64,000 nucleotides of DNA from MPNP01 sp965215545 (GTDB lineage Bacteria > Pseudomonadota > Alphaproteobacteria > Rhodobacterales > Rhodobacteraceae): positions 2,232,001 to 2,296,000 of the forward strand of contig OZ244066.1 of the NCBI GenBank assembly GCA_965215545.1, given 5' to 3'. The notes under the pieces are model-generated. The model was given only the letters and a program-made list of their open reading frames with translations, had not been told where the DNA came from and searched no databases. The translations under genes and the position numbers were made by a program. How positions within the stretch are numbered: position 1 is the stretch's first letter; every line of letters starts with the position of its first letter. Below, piece by piece: positions 52,406 through 60,773 of the stretch.

Positions 52406-53881
52406 ATGTCAAGATTATTCAAGATGGGGTCAGCGCTGGTGCTGGCTCTGGCACTCATTCCGACGGCCAGTGTTGCCGATGGCCATTATGACGGTGTTGT
52501 CGTCAACATCATGACGCGGCCCGGACCGGTGATCGCCGGTCGCATTGTCGAGAGAGGTGAGGAATTCAGGGAAATGACCGGCGCGGAAATCCGCGTTGCC
52601 GAAGTTCCATTCGCTGAACTCTTCCAGAAGATCCTCACCGATTGGGCAACCGGAACCCGGTCGATTGATGTCGGTGTGTTCGCGTCCGGCTGGGGCATCG
52701 AACTCGTGAGCGGGGACCTCGTCGAGAATCTCGACTCGTACATTGCCAATGACAGCAAGATCGATCTCGATGACATTGCGCCCTACTTCCGTGATTTCAA
52801 TCAGAAGGTTCGTGGGTCCACGTACTTCATCACCCTCGATGGTGATTTCCAGATGCTGTACTACCGCACGGATGTTCTCGATGCTGCGGGCCTCAACCCT
52901 CCACGGACCTGGGAAGAGTATCTTGAAGTCGCATCACAGATCCATGGTCAGGACATGAACGGTGACGGGGAGCCCGATTACGGATCCTGCATCTTCAAGA
53001 AACGGAACGCACAATCCTATTTCGCTGTCCAGTCCATGGCGGCGAGCCGGGTGCAAACAATGGGAACCGGTGAAGGAATCTACTTCCATCCGGAGACGAT
53101 GCGGCCGAAGATCAACAATGCGGCCTGGGCCAGGGCTTTCGAGATCTACAAGGCGACAGGGCAATACGGTCCGCCCGATGAGTTGAATCATGATATCGGT
53201 GACACGCGTGCCCTGGTGACGTCAGGGCGCTGCGGCCTGATGATCGACTGGGGCGATATCGGACCCCTGTCCATCGAGGAGGGCAGCCAGATCAGGGACA
53301 AGGTCGGTGCCGTGATCATGCCGGGCTCGACTGAAGTTCTTGACGTCGAGACGGGCCAGCTTGTTCCCTGTGACGCGACCCGGTGCCCGCATGCTGTCGA
53401 CGGGATCAACTTTGCGCCCTTTGCGGCCTTTGGCGGCTGGACAGCCGCCATCAGCAAGTCCTCGGACGACAAGGTCAAGATGGCGGCCTACGATTTCCTG
53501 AGCTACATGAATCAGGCGGCCCAATCGAACGTTGATGTCACCATGGGTTGGACGGGATACAATCCGTACAGGAACTCCCAGCTTGACAGCACGGATGCCT
53601 GGATCAAGGCTGGTTTCAGCCCGGCGGCCGCGGCGAATTATCTCGGTGCGATCAAGGACAGTCTGAATCATCCCAACATGGCCTCGGATATTCGCATACC
53701 GGGGGCCAGCCAGTACACCGGCGTGATCCTGGACCGTGAACTCGCCCGCTTCCTCGCCAATGAGATCACCGTGGATCAGGCCCTTGCCAACATCGAGGAA
53801 GGTTGGGAAGAAATCACGGATGATTTCGGTCGTGAGGACCAGGCGGCGATCTATGCGCTGTCACTGGGCATCACCAACTGA
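52406..53881 (+). CDS. Extracellular sugar-binding protein of a maltose-type ABC importer
   Basis: 491 residues from ATG 52406 (ideal GAGGAGG); the frame extends to 52340 without a site. A signal peptide (LFKMGSALVLALALIPTASV then ADG) is followed by an SBP_bac_1 fold: LTDWATGTRSIDVGVFASGW, DGDFQMLYYRTDVLDAAGLN and PPRTWEEYLEVASQI are typical. It feeds the two permeases downstream. The ligand is likely the sugar or polyol degraded by the 42.8-49 kb operon. Confidence 0.88.
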   Translation: MSRLFKMGSALVLALALIPTASVADGHYDGVVVNIMTRPGPVIAGRIVERGEEFREMTGAEIRVAEVPFAELFQKILTDWATGTRSIDVGVFASGWGIELVSGDLVENLDSYIANDSKIDLDDIAPYFRDFNQKVRGSTYFITLDGDFQMLYYRTDVLDAAGLNPPRTWEEYLEVASQIHGQDMNGDGEPDYGSCIFKKRNAQSYFAVQSMAASRVQTMGTGEGIYFHPETMRPKINNAAWARAFEIYKATGQYGPPDELNHDIGDTRALVTSGRCGLMIDWGDIGPLSIEEGSQIRDKVGAVIMPGSTEVLDVETGQLVPCDATRCPHAVDGINFAPFAAFGGWTAAISKSSDDKVKMAAYDFLSYMNQAAQSNVDVTMGWTGYNPYRNSQLDSTDAWIKAGFSPAAAANYLGAIKDSLNHPNMASDIRIPGASQYTGVILDRELARFLANEITVDQALANIEEGWEEITDDFGREDQAAIYALSLGITN

Positions 53882-53896
53882 CCAGACTTCATCGAG

Positions 53897-53924
53897 GGAG
53901 CGGGCCCAACGCTTGGCCCGCTCC
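53897..53924 (+). terminator. Intercistronic hairpin after the binding-protein gene
   Basis: GGAGCGGGCC and GGCCCGCTCC form a perfect 10-bp stem with an 8-base loop and no T-run. Such hairpins between a binding-protein gene and its permease genes commonly give partial termination and protect the upstream mRNA, so more binding protein is made. Confidence 0.7.
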
Positions 53925-53966
53925 TGAGCACCTGGAGATGACTGCAGGAACACGTGGGGACTCCGC

Positions 53967-55055
53967 GTGAAGGAGTGGCTCGACAGACATATGGGGCGCC
54001 TGTTTCTTGCGCCCGCGGTCATCCTGATCCTGATCTTCTCCATCTTTCCGCTCGTCGCGTCACTCCTCATCGCCTTTGCGCGCATTCGGCTGCAGGGTGG
54101 TGGATATTCCGTCCGGTTCGTGGGCTGGAAGAATTTCGCGAAGCAGTTTTTCGGTTCGGAACAGTTCCATCTTCTCGGGACTTTCACCGACATCTCTGCC
54201 CTGGGCTGGTTCGTCGGCTCGATGGCCAGCATCGGCCTGTTGGGATGGATTGTCCTGTATGTCCGCCGCCATTGCACCGTTGTGGGCCTGCTCGGTCGGA
54301 TGATCACATTGGCCATGGCTCTGGGACTGGTGTGGTTGTTCGCCGCGACCTTGCTGTCCGGCAACCCCTTCGGCACGCTCGGCACGACGCTCTTCTATGT
54401 CTTCGTGGGCTGCCTCGTTCAATTCCTGATCGGGACCACGCTGGCCTATGCGTGCTCCCTGAAAATCCGCGGCACCAAGGCATTCCGGGTCATCTTCTTC
54501 ATCCCGATGATGATCACGCCGATTGGCGTGGGGTATACCTTCAGGATGCTGGCCGACACCTCCAAGGGCCCCTTTGCAGGGGTCTGGCAATGGGTGGGTC
54601 TGGGTGACTTTGCCTGGGCCGCCGACCCTTGGGCGGCCCGGCTCTTCATTGTCATGGCCGAGAGCTGGCAGTGGATTCCCTTCGTCTTCATCATGATGCT
54701 TGCTGCGTTCGAGAACGTGCCGCGCGACTTCACCGAAGCGGCGGAACTCGACGGGGCCGGCAGATGGCAGATCTTCCGGGAAATCACCTGGCCGCACGTG
54801 TTGCCTGTGGCCGCAACAGTGATGCTGATCCGGGTCATCGAGGCCTTCAAGATCGTCGACCTGCCCAACATCATGACATCGGGCGGGCCGGGCATTGCAA
54901 CCGAATCCGTGTCCTTGCAGGCTTATTTCGCCTGGCGCTCGCTGGATCTCGGGCAGGCCTCCGCCATTGCCTATATCCTGCTTTTCGTGACCGTGGTGAT
55001 CTGCGTGTCCTTCTTCAATCTCGTCATCCTCGGCAGGGTCAGGAGATCCGTATGA
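53967..55055 (+). CDS. Sugar ABC importer permease (MalF-type)
   Basis: 362 residues from GTG 53967. First helix LAPAVILILIFSIFPLVASL. Two extra helices around residues 80-140 (SMASIGLLGWIVLYV and MALGLVWLFAATLLSG) precede the permease core. The EAA loop is EAAELDGAGRWQIFREITWP. It overlaps the next permease by 4 bp. Confidence 0.9.
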   Translation: MKEWLDRHMGRLFLAPAVILILIFSIFPLVASLLIAFARIRLQGGGYSVRFVGWKNFAKQFFGSEQFHLLGTFTDISALGWFVGSMASIGLLGWIVLYVRRHCTVVGLLGRMITLAMALGLVWLFAATLLSGNPFGTLGTTLFYVFVGCLVQFLIGTTLAYACSLKIRGTKAFRVIFFIPMMITPIGVGYTFRMLADTSKGPFAGVWQWVGLGDFAWAADPWAARLFIVMAESWQWIPFVFIMMLAAFENVPRDFTEAAELDGAGRWQIFREITWPHVLPVAATVMLIRVIEAFKIVDLPNIMTSGGPGIATESVSLQAYFAWRSLDLGQASAIAYILLFVTVVICVSFFNLVILGRVRRSV

Positions 55056-56101
55056 GCAATCAGTTGCCCAGACCCGGGCTTTTCGAGCCGCCAGCCATCG
55101 GTCAGATGGCCCCTGCGACCAAAATCCTGCTCTATGCCCTGCTGCTTGCCTGGTGCGCCATCGTGCTGTTTCCAATCTACTGGCTGCTGATCACCTCGTT
55201 CAAGGATGCCGCCGCTGTCAACCAGGGCCCGTTCTTCCTGCCCTGGTATGATTTCGAGCCCAGTCTGCAGGCCTGGAAGGACCTGTTCGTGACCGATTAC
55301 CGGGACACGGTGCGGGCCTATGTCAATTCCATCGTGATCTCGCTCTCGGCCACCGCGCTTGCGGTGCTTGTCGGTTCCATGGCCGCCTATGCTCTCAGCC
55401 GCGTGGAATTCGCGCCCAATCTGATCACGATCCTCTATTTCGTGCTGCTGGTGGTCCTGGCCGGTCTCGCGGTCGGCGCCTTCGGCCTCGATTGGCACAT
55501 CGCCGCGGCCACGGGGACGGCCCTGTTCTTCCTGCTGGCCCGAGCGGTCGGCAATCTCTACCAGGTGCGGCTCAAGAACGGCGACATCCTGTTCTGGATC
55601 ATCTCCCAGCGGATCCTCGCGCCGATCGTGGTGGTGGTTCCGATCTACATGATGTTCCAGTCGGTCCGGATGCTCGACACGCATCTTGCCATCATCCTGA
55701 CCTACACCGTCGTCAATCTCCCGGTGGTCGTCTGGCTCATGTACGATTTCTTCAACTCGATTCCCCGGGATCTCGAAGAGAGTGCCCAACTCGACGGGGC
55801 CACGATGATCAGCACGTTCTACGAGATCATCCTGCCGCTCTCGCGGGCCGGGCTGGCGGCCACCACCCTGCTGGTGGTGATCCTGTGCTGGAATGAATAC
55901 CTGCTCGCCCTGTTCCTCTCGACAACGCAGGCCCACACCATGCCCATTCTGGTGGCGGCGATGAATGCCGGCGAACGGGGGATCCTGTGGTGGACGATGT
56001 CGGCGGTCATCGTGGTGATGATCATTCCCGTCGTCGTCATGGCGGTGGTCCTGCAGAAATACATTGCCAAGGGAATTCTGGTTGGGGCGGTGAAGGGATG
56101 A
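55052..56101 (+). CDS. Sugar ABC importer permease (MalG-type)
   Basis: 349 residues from ATG 55052 after AGGAG. The frame is open far upstream (54629), but that is a shadow of the first permease. Helix 1 is ALLLAWCAIVLFPIYWLLIT. The EAA loop is ESAQLDGATMISTFYEIILP. A hydrophobic pair at about 125-165 is additional to the standard six helices. Confidence 0.9.
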   Translation: MSNQLPRPGLFEPPAIGQMAPATKILLYALLLAWCAIVLFPIYWLLITSFKDAAAVNQGPFFLPWYDFEPSLQAWKDLFVTDYRDTVRAYVNSIVISLSATALAVLVGSMAAYALSRVEFAPNLITILYFVLLVVLAGLAVGAFGLDWHIAAATGTALFFLLARAVGNLYQVRLKNGDILFWIISQRILAPIVVVVPIYMMFQSVRMLDTHLAIILTYTVVNLPVVVWLMYDFFNSIPRDLEESAQLDGATMISTFYEIILPLSRAGLAATTLLVVILCWNEYLLALFLSTTQAHTMPILVAAMNAGERGILWWTMSAVIVVMIIPVVVMAVVLQKYIAKGILVGAVKG

Positions 56102-56105
56102 GCGC

Positions 56106-57197
56106 ATGACAGACATGGCCCTCGATGGCGGTGAGGCGAAGGCCATCACCCTCACGGAACTGAACAAGTTCTACAACGCGTTTCACGCTCTCAAGGATCT
56201 GTCGCTCAATGTCGCGGCAGGGGAATTTCTGGTCCTTCTCGGTCCATCCGGCTGTGGCAAGTCGACAGCGCTCAGGATGATCGCCGGCCTCGAGACGATC
56301 TCTTCGGGGGCCGTGCATATCGGCGATGTCAACGTCACCGATGTGCTGCCGAAATACCGCGATATCGCCATGGTGTTCCAATCCTACGCCCTCTACCCGC
56401 ACAAGACCGTTGCCGAGAACATCGGCTTTCCCCTGAAGATGGCCAAGGTTCCCAGGGACGATATGGCTGCCGCGGTGCGCATCGCGGCCCGCCAGGTCGA
56501 GCTGGGCGACTATCTCGACAGGTTCCCCGGCCAACTCTCGGGCGGCCAGCGCCAGCGTGTGGCCCTGGCCCGCGCCATCATCCGCCGTCCCTCGGCCTTC
56601 CTGATGGATGAACCGCTCTCCAACCTGGACGCCAAACTCCGTGGCAACATGCGGGCCGAGCTCAAGCACATGCAGGGCGAGCTCGGCATCACCACCCTCT
56701 ATGTCACCCATGACCAGATCGAGGCCATGACGCTGGCGCATCGTGTCGCGGTCCTCAACGAAGGGGTCCTGCAGCAACTCGGCACACCCAGGGAGGTGTA
56801 TGCGGACCCGGCCAATCTGTTTGTTGCCGGTTTCATGGGTTCGCCATCGATGAACCTGATTGCCGGCGCCATCGAGGACGGGACCTTCTCGGCCGCCGGG
56901 ATCCGCATTCCCGTCCCCGGTGCACCGCCGACAGGCCGGGCCAGTCTGGGGTTCCGGCCCGAGGATTGTCGTGTCGTTGCCCCGGGTGCCGGGGCCCTTG
57001 ATGCCCATGTCTACACCTCCGAGCTGACCGGTGACCAGGTTCTGGTGACGCTGCGGTGCGCCGGGGCCTCGCTGGTGGTCAAGATGCCCAAGGAGTTCGA
57101 CATCGGCACCAATGCCAATGCAGGGGTCGCGATCGACCGGAGCCACCTCTACCTCTTCGACGGCACCACCGGCGCCCGCATTCGCTTTGCCCGATGA
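56106..57197 (+). CDS. Sugar ABC importer ATPase (UgpC/MsmX-type)
   Basis: 363 residues. Walker A GPSGCGKSTALRMIAG, Q-loop VFQSYALYPHKTV, signature LSGGQRQRVALARAI, Walker B FLMDEPLSNLD, H-loop VTHDQIEAMTLAHR, then a TOBE/OB-fold C-terminal domain from about residue 240. It completes the importer. It starts 4 bp after the permease gene. Confidence 0.93.
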   Translation: MTDMALDGGEAKAITLTELNKFYNAFHALKDLSLNVAAGEFLVLLGPSGCGKSTALRMIAGLETISSGAVHIGDVNVTDVLPKYRDIAMVFQSYALYPHKTVAENIGFPLKMAKVPRDDMAAAVRIAARQVELGDYLDRFPGQLSGGQRQRVALARAIIRRPSAFLMDEPLSNLDAKLRGNMRAELKHMQGELGITTLYVTHDQIEAMTLAHRVAVLNEGVLQQLGTPREVYADPANLFVAGFMGSPSMNLIAGAIEDGTFSAAGIRIPVPGAPPTGRASLGFRPEDCRVVAPGAGALDAHVYTSELTGDQVLVTLRCAGASLVVKMPKEFDIGTNANAGVAIDRSHLYLFDGTTGARIRFAR

Positions 57198-57625
57198 TCA
57201 TGCCCACCGCCAACCCGCGACCCCGAACCGGCCCGCCCAACCCGATCTCCCGCCACAGGATCTGTCACGACATCGTCCGGCATCGTCGACCGTGGGCCCG
57301 CTGCCGAAACTGGCTTCCTTGACAGGGATGAGTCACCGGCGCGGCTGCGTCAGCCCACCGGCAACCCGGTGCCACCAACCCTTCCGGTCGATCGGGGCCC
57401 CATCCCCCGCAACACTGCAAGGCCCGGTCCCGGGAAACCCGGCCTGCCACCATGGTGACCCGCCCGACCCGCTGCCGGCCGGGGTGCATGAGCCTGACCC
57501 CAATCCATGACATCTTTCAGTCACATCCCGAGGAGAATGATGTCGATGGTCCAATCCAACCTTGATCGAATGAGCTGAAGGCATTACCCTCTCCCCACCA
57601 CCCCCAACCCCGGAGAAAACATCCC
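57198..57625. other. Gap downstream of the sugar importer
   Basis: 428 bp with no recognised gene and no clear terminator. It ends with the ribosome site (CGGAG, 57611-57615) of the short frame at 57626. Confidence 0.35.
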
Positions 57626-57736
57626 ATGACGGACACCCCAGCCAAGGCCGACCCCCAGTTGCCGACAGATGCAATTGTCGGAAAACGGGTCCTCGGAGGG
57701 GGTGAAACTTCCGATTGTTGCTTTTGTGCAACGTGA
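57626..57736 (+). CDS. Start fragment of a switchable gene (OFF-state 36-codon frame)
   Basis: ATG 57626 has CGGAG 10 bases upstream and encodes MTDTPAKADPQLPTDAIVGK, then only 16 unrelated residues (RVLGGGETSDCCFCAT) before TGA at 57736. The last nine residues of the first part, LPTDAIVGK, are also encoded at the start of the - strand frame at 57743-58066, because a 22-bp inverted repeat spans both. It looks like the N-terminus of a gene whose body has been flipped. Confidence 0.55.
   Translation: MTDTPAKADPQLPTDAIVGKRVLGGGETSDCCFCAT
57660..57681 (+). repeat. Left 22-bp inverted repeat of the candidate inverton
   Basis: Begins TGCCGACAGATG and ends CAATTGTCGG. It is a perfect inverted match to 58044-58065. 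Each copy is itself partly palindromic (CCGACA, 8 bases, TGTCGG), as expected of a site bound by a recombinase dimer. Confidence 0.9.
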
Positions 57737-57742
57737 AACGGT

Positions 57743-58066
57743 CTAGGAGGACCGACCCGTCATGGCCTGTTTCCTCGCCTGGTACCGCGCTCGGGCCCGC
57801 GCGCGCTCGCGCTCGCGGTAGTCGGGGTCGGCACGTTTGCAGCGCATCGCCTCCCGATTGCGCCGTCTGTCAGATTCCCGCAGTTCGGCATTGGCCCGGC
57901 GCTCCCGGTTCTTGACACCCGCATAGTCGGGGTTGGCGGCCCGCCAGTGTGCACTGCGAGCCCGATCCTTGGTGCGGTAGTCTGAATCATCCTTGCGTTT
58001 CCGTTGGTAGTACGCGCGGAAGTAGGCGGCTCGTGAGGGCTTGCCGACAATTGCATCTGTCGGCAG
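57743..58066 (-). CDS. Body of the switchable gene: highly basic protein, no start in this orientation
   Basis: Open from CTG 58066 to TAG 57743. Upstream of it, to the nearest in-frame stop, there is no ATG, GTG or TTG, and the first internal Met is about 75 residues in. It encodes LPTDAIVGKPSRAAYFRAYY, then blocks rich in Arg, Lys, Asp and Tyr with a recurring Y-R/A spacing (DDSDYRTKDRARSAHW, ANPDYAGVKNRERRA, ADPDYRERERARARARYQAR). The composition suggests a nucleic-acid-binding or helical protein, but no family is recognised. Absence of a start on this strand is the main support for the inversion model. Confidence 0.55.
   Translation of the reverse strand: MPTDAIVGKPSRAAYFRAYYQRKRKDDSDYRTKDRARSAHWRAANPDYAGVKNRERRANAELRESDRRRNREAMRCKRADPDYRERERARARARYQARKQAMTGRSS
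58044..58065 (-). repeat. Right 22-bp inverted repeat of the candidate inverton
   Basis: Inverted copy of 57660-57681, reading CCGACAATTGCATCTGTC then GGCA on the + strand. It lies 63 bp upstream of the porin start, so inversion could also change the porin leader's upstream sequence. Confidence 0.9.
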
Positions 58067-58128
58067 CCTAAAGCCCCTTTCTCGGCACGGATCGACCCGT
58101 GCAGTTAGTTACGAGAAAGGTTACTCTC

Positions 58129-59679
58129 ATGAAGAGACTCATGATTGCCGCCACCGCACTGCTGGGCCTGTCCCTGAGCGGCGCCGTGGCCCAGGACGAA
58201 ATGATGGCCGAGGGGCCATCCCTGTCCTTCGGTGGTGATGCCCAGATGGGTGTCATCTATGCCGGGGACGCAGAGAACAAGGCCGGCACGACCCTGTCGC
58301 ACGGGTCCATCACCTGGAATGCCGAGCTGGATGTTGACATCAGTGCCAGTGGCGTCACCGATGGCGGCCTGACCTTCGGGGCTTCAACCACCATCAATGC
58401 CGAGGTTGGCGCCAATGCCGTCAAACCAGAGGCCAGTGGCGATGAGGTCGAAACACCGGATGTCTACATCGGGGGTGAGGTCTGGAAGATCACGGTGGGC
58501 TCACCGGACAAGGCGTCCGAACTGGCCTTCAGCCTGCCCGATATCGGCTATGACGGTCTCGGGGTCGATGATGTGGCCGAGAATATTGCCAAACTGCCGG
58601 GCGCCACGATCACGACCGGCAACGCGGCCTACAGCAACACCGCAGCCCTCAATGCCAACCAGGTACGGGTGGATGTGACGCTGGGGGGTGCCACGGTGGC
58701 CATCTCGGCGGGCCAGACGGCGGGCAAGGCGTTCAAGAAGGGGACGCCTCGGCAGTGGGCGAACACGTTTACGTACTATCCCACCGCAGCCCCAACAGAC
58801 GGTTCGACGAGAACAACAAAATTCCTGACAATCAATACGGCGTTCTCAACGGCAACACCGGGAACTGTGGCCCTTGCCGCAGCGAGCGGGAATGTGCGTG
58901 GTGAAACCCACACCGCCACCAACAAGTCAAGGCACTTTGTCACGATAACTCCGGATGGCGGCTCCCCCGGGGAATTCAAAGACACTGATAAAAAGTCATA
59001 CTACTGGGTTCCGGGGGCAGGGGCAGCAGGGGGCACCATCTACAAGGTGAACGGTATGGCCGACCTGGATCCCGGCACGGCGAACAAAGCGACTGAAAGT
59101 GTTGATGATGATGGCGATCCGGACACAGCCGCCGCGAGTGACGCCGACACGGCGGACACAGTCGTGCAAACAGGCGTGTTTGGAGTGGTGGTTAATAATA
59201 GTAACCAAATCAACTATGTCCGCAAGGAAATCGCTGCCGTCGCCGAACAACTGGCCACCAAGCAGAAGACCAACTGGGCCGCCGGTGTCTCCATCCCCAT
59301 CGGCCCGGCCAGTCTCGGCTTCGGTGTCGACAGCGAGAAGGCCATCATGGCCAGCGTCGGGGCCGAGCTCGGCATGGTCAGCGGCTCGCTCTTCTATGGC
59401 CAGCGTGAGCTCTCCGATACGGTCAAGCCCAAGTCGGTGGGCGCCGAGGTCGGCTTTTCAGCCGGCGAAGGCACCACCATCAATGCCGTCGTCTCCCAGT
59501 ACGACCCGGACATGGCCAAGGACAACCAGAAGCTCCAGGGCTTCGGGGTGGGCATCAGCCATGACCTCGGCGGGGGTGCCGAGATCCAGGCCGGCTTTGC
59601 CAAGGTCGATGGACGGTCAGGCACCAGTTTCGTCGATGGCCAGACCAAGGCTTCTGTCGGCGTGACCATGGCGTTCTGA
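58129..59679 (+). CDS. Alphaproteobacterial porin (Porin_4-like)
   Basis: 516 residues from ATG 58129 (GAGAAAGG upstream). Signal peptide MKRLMIAATALLGLSLSGAV then AQ. The mature part begins LSFGGDAQMGVIY and consists of alternating beta strands such as ITWNAELDVDISASGV and GLTFGASTTINAEVG, ending ASVGVTMAF with the C-terminal Phe used for BAM insertion. Residues about 215-370 form a long, low-complexity Thr/Ala/Asp-rich insertion, probably an extended surface loop. It forms an outer-membrane channel. Confidence 0.85.
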   Translation: MKRLMIAATALLGLSLSGAVAQDEMMAEGPSLSFGGDAQMGVIYAGDAENKAGTTLSHGSITWNAELDVDISASGVTDGGLTFGASTTINAEVGANAVKPEASGDEVETPDVYIGGEVWKITVGSPDKASELAFSLPDIGYDGLGVDDVAENIAKLPGATITTGNAAYSNTAALNANQVRVDVTLGGATVAISAGQTAGKAFKKGTPRQWANTFTYYPTAAPTDGSTRTTKFLTINTAFSTATPGTVALAAASGNVRGETHTATNKSRHFVTITPDGGSPGEFKDTDKKSYYWVPGAGAAGGTIYKVNGMADLDPGTANKATESVDDDGDPDTAAASDADTADTVVQTGVFGVVVNNSNQINYVRKEIAAVAEQLATKQKTNWAAGVSIPIGPASLGFGVDSEKAIMASVGAELGMVSGSLFYGQRELSDTVKPKSVGAEVGFSAGEGTTINAVVSQYDPDMAKDNQKLQGFGVGISHDLGGGAEIQAGFAKVDGRSGTSFVDGQTKASVGVTMAF

Positions 59680-59710
59680 CGCAGGTCAGACCCTCATCCA
59701 AGCACCCACG

Positions 59711-59732
59711 GGGGCGGCCACGCAGTCGCCCC
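59711..59732 (+). terminator. Hairpin after the porin gene
   Basis: GGGGCGGC and GTCGCCCC pair over 8 positions (one G-T) around CACGCA. There is no T-run. Sequence and placement are close to the terminator at 2436-2461. Confidence 0.5.
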
Positions 59733-59867
59733 TGACCCCCATTCCCCTCCGACCCCGCGGCCCGTGCCCTGCGCCCGGCGTCCCTTGAGACACGGCCTGG
59801 CCGTCCGACCAATGAGGATGACCCGGGAGCGGCCATCCCCCCACCCCAGGACAAGGAGACCCCCATC

Positions 59868-60686
59868 ATGACCCGCCTGACAGTGCACCCTCCCTTTCCG
59901 GCTTGCGCCGCCCTCGCGCTGGCCGCGACCCTCGCCCTGCCGGCAGGGGCACAACAAATCGACCAGACCGCGATCAGCAATTCACGGGTTCTGCAATCCA
60001 CCACCACTTACGTCACCAGCCTGACCACCAACCTGGTCTGGTCGGCCCCCCAAGTGAACAACATGACCTTGTCCGGCGTGATCACCAACCTGACGATCGA
60101 GGCCCTGGACAGTCCGGGCGGGATGACGCACGACAGGACGACCTTCGGCGTGGGGTCCGGTTCCCATTGCGCCCACACGCCGGGCGTCAGCGGCGGGGTC
60201 GAATTCCACAACCCGACCGGCACCTATTCCCGTGGCCAGCCCATCGCCATTGCCTGCCCGACCTGGACGGCCAAAAAGTGCTCGCGCAGCGTGACCTTCA
60301 TGGGCCGGACGTTCACCGCCAACAAAGGGTACCCGCGGTGCATGGGAGACACGACGGCCCTGACTGGCGAGTACACCGGGAACACACCAAATCAGCAAGA
60401 CAGCTCGTACACCCCGGCCCGAACCCCGAGCAACGGCATCTTCAAGGTGCGCATCTGGGGCAAGGTGTGCCATGCCGGCCCTCGCGGCGTGCAACGCTGC
60501 TGGGACTTGAAGAATCCGACGCCGCCCCCGGCCTTTGCTACCGTTGCCAATGAGGCAGGCTATGGGGCCACCTTCCGGACCGCCCGCCATTGCGGGCCGC
60601 CCAGCTGGCCGACGCCGGAGCTGCAGGCGGCCGGGGCGCAGGCCTATGCCAAATGGTGCGATGTCACGGTCGATGTCCGGCACTGA
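59868..60686 (+). CDS. Secreted Cys-containing protein of unknown family
   Basis: 272 residues from ATG 59868 (ACAAGGAGA upstream). Signal peptide with core CAALALAATLALPAGA and a cut near AQQ. The mature part has several Cys: SHCAHTPG, IACPTWTAKKCS, YPRCMGD, KVCHAGPRGVQRCW, RHCGPPSW and KWCDV, an arrangement suggesting disulfides made by the Dsb system. No domain is recognised. The leader matches the broken gene at 2032. It lies between two outer-membrane protein genes. Confidence 0.7.
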   Translation: MTRLTVHPPFPACAALALAATLALPAGAQQIDQTAISNSRVLQSTTTYVTSLTTNLVWSAPQVNNMTLSGVITNLTIEALDSPGGMTHDRTTFGVGSGSHCAHTPGVSGGVEFHNPTGTYSRGQPIAIACPTWTAKKCSRSVTFMGRTFTANKGYPRCMGDTTALTGEYTGNTPNQQDSSYTPARTPSNGIFKVRIWGKVCHAGPRGVQRCWDLKNPTPPPAFATVANEAGYGATFRTARHCGPPSWPTPELQAAGAQAYAKWCDVTVDVRH

Positions 60687-60773
60687 CGGCCGTTCCACCA
60701 GCCCGGTGCCAACATGACCACGACACAGTTGTCCCCGTCATACGCCCGCCCCTTCCTCACGGAGATCCTTCCC

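Larger units (their letters stand above)
57660..58065. other. Candidate invertible DNA segment (406 bp including repeats)
   Basis: Perfect 22-bp inverted repeats bound a segment whose - strand holds a start-less 107-codon frame. The + strand start outside the segment reads into the left repeat in the matching frame. Recombination between the repeats would join them to give an intact 118-residue gene ending at a TAG, with no internal stop. No recombinase gene lies nearby in the window, so one would act in trans. Confidence 0.65.

Noticed and set aside
57760..58056. 98-codon - strand frame starting with ATG
   Set aside because: It is one frame off the 57743-58066 frame, has low-complexity Ala/Thr/Pro content, and lacks the regular Tyr/Arg pattern.
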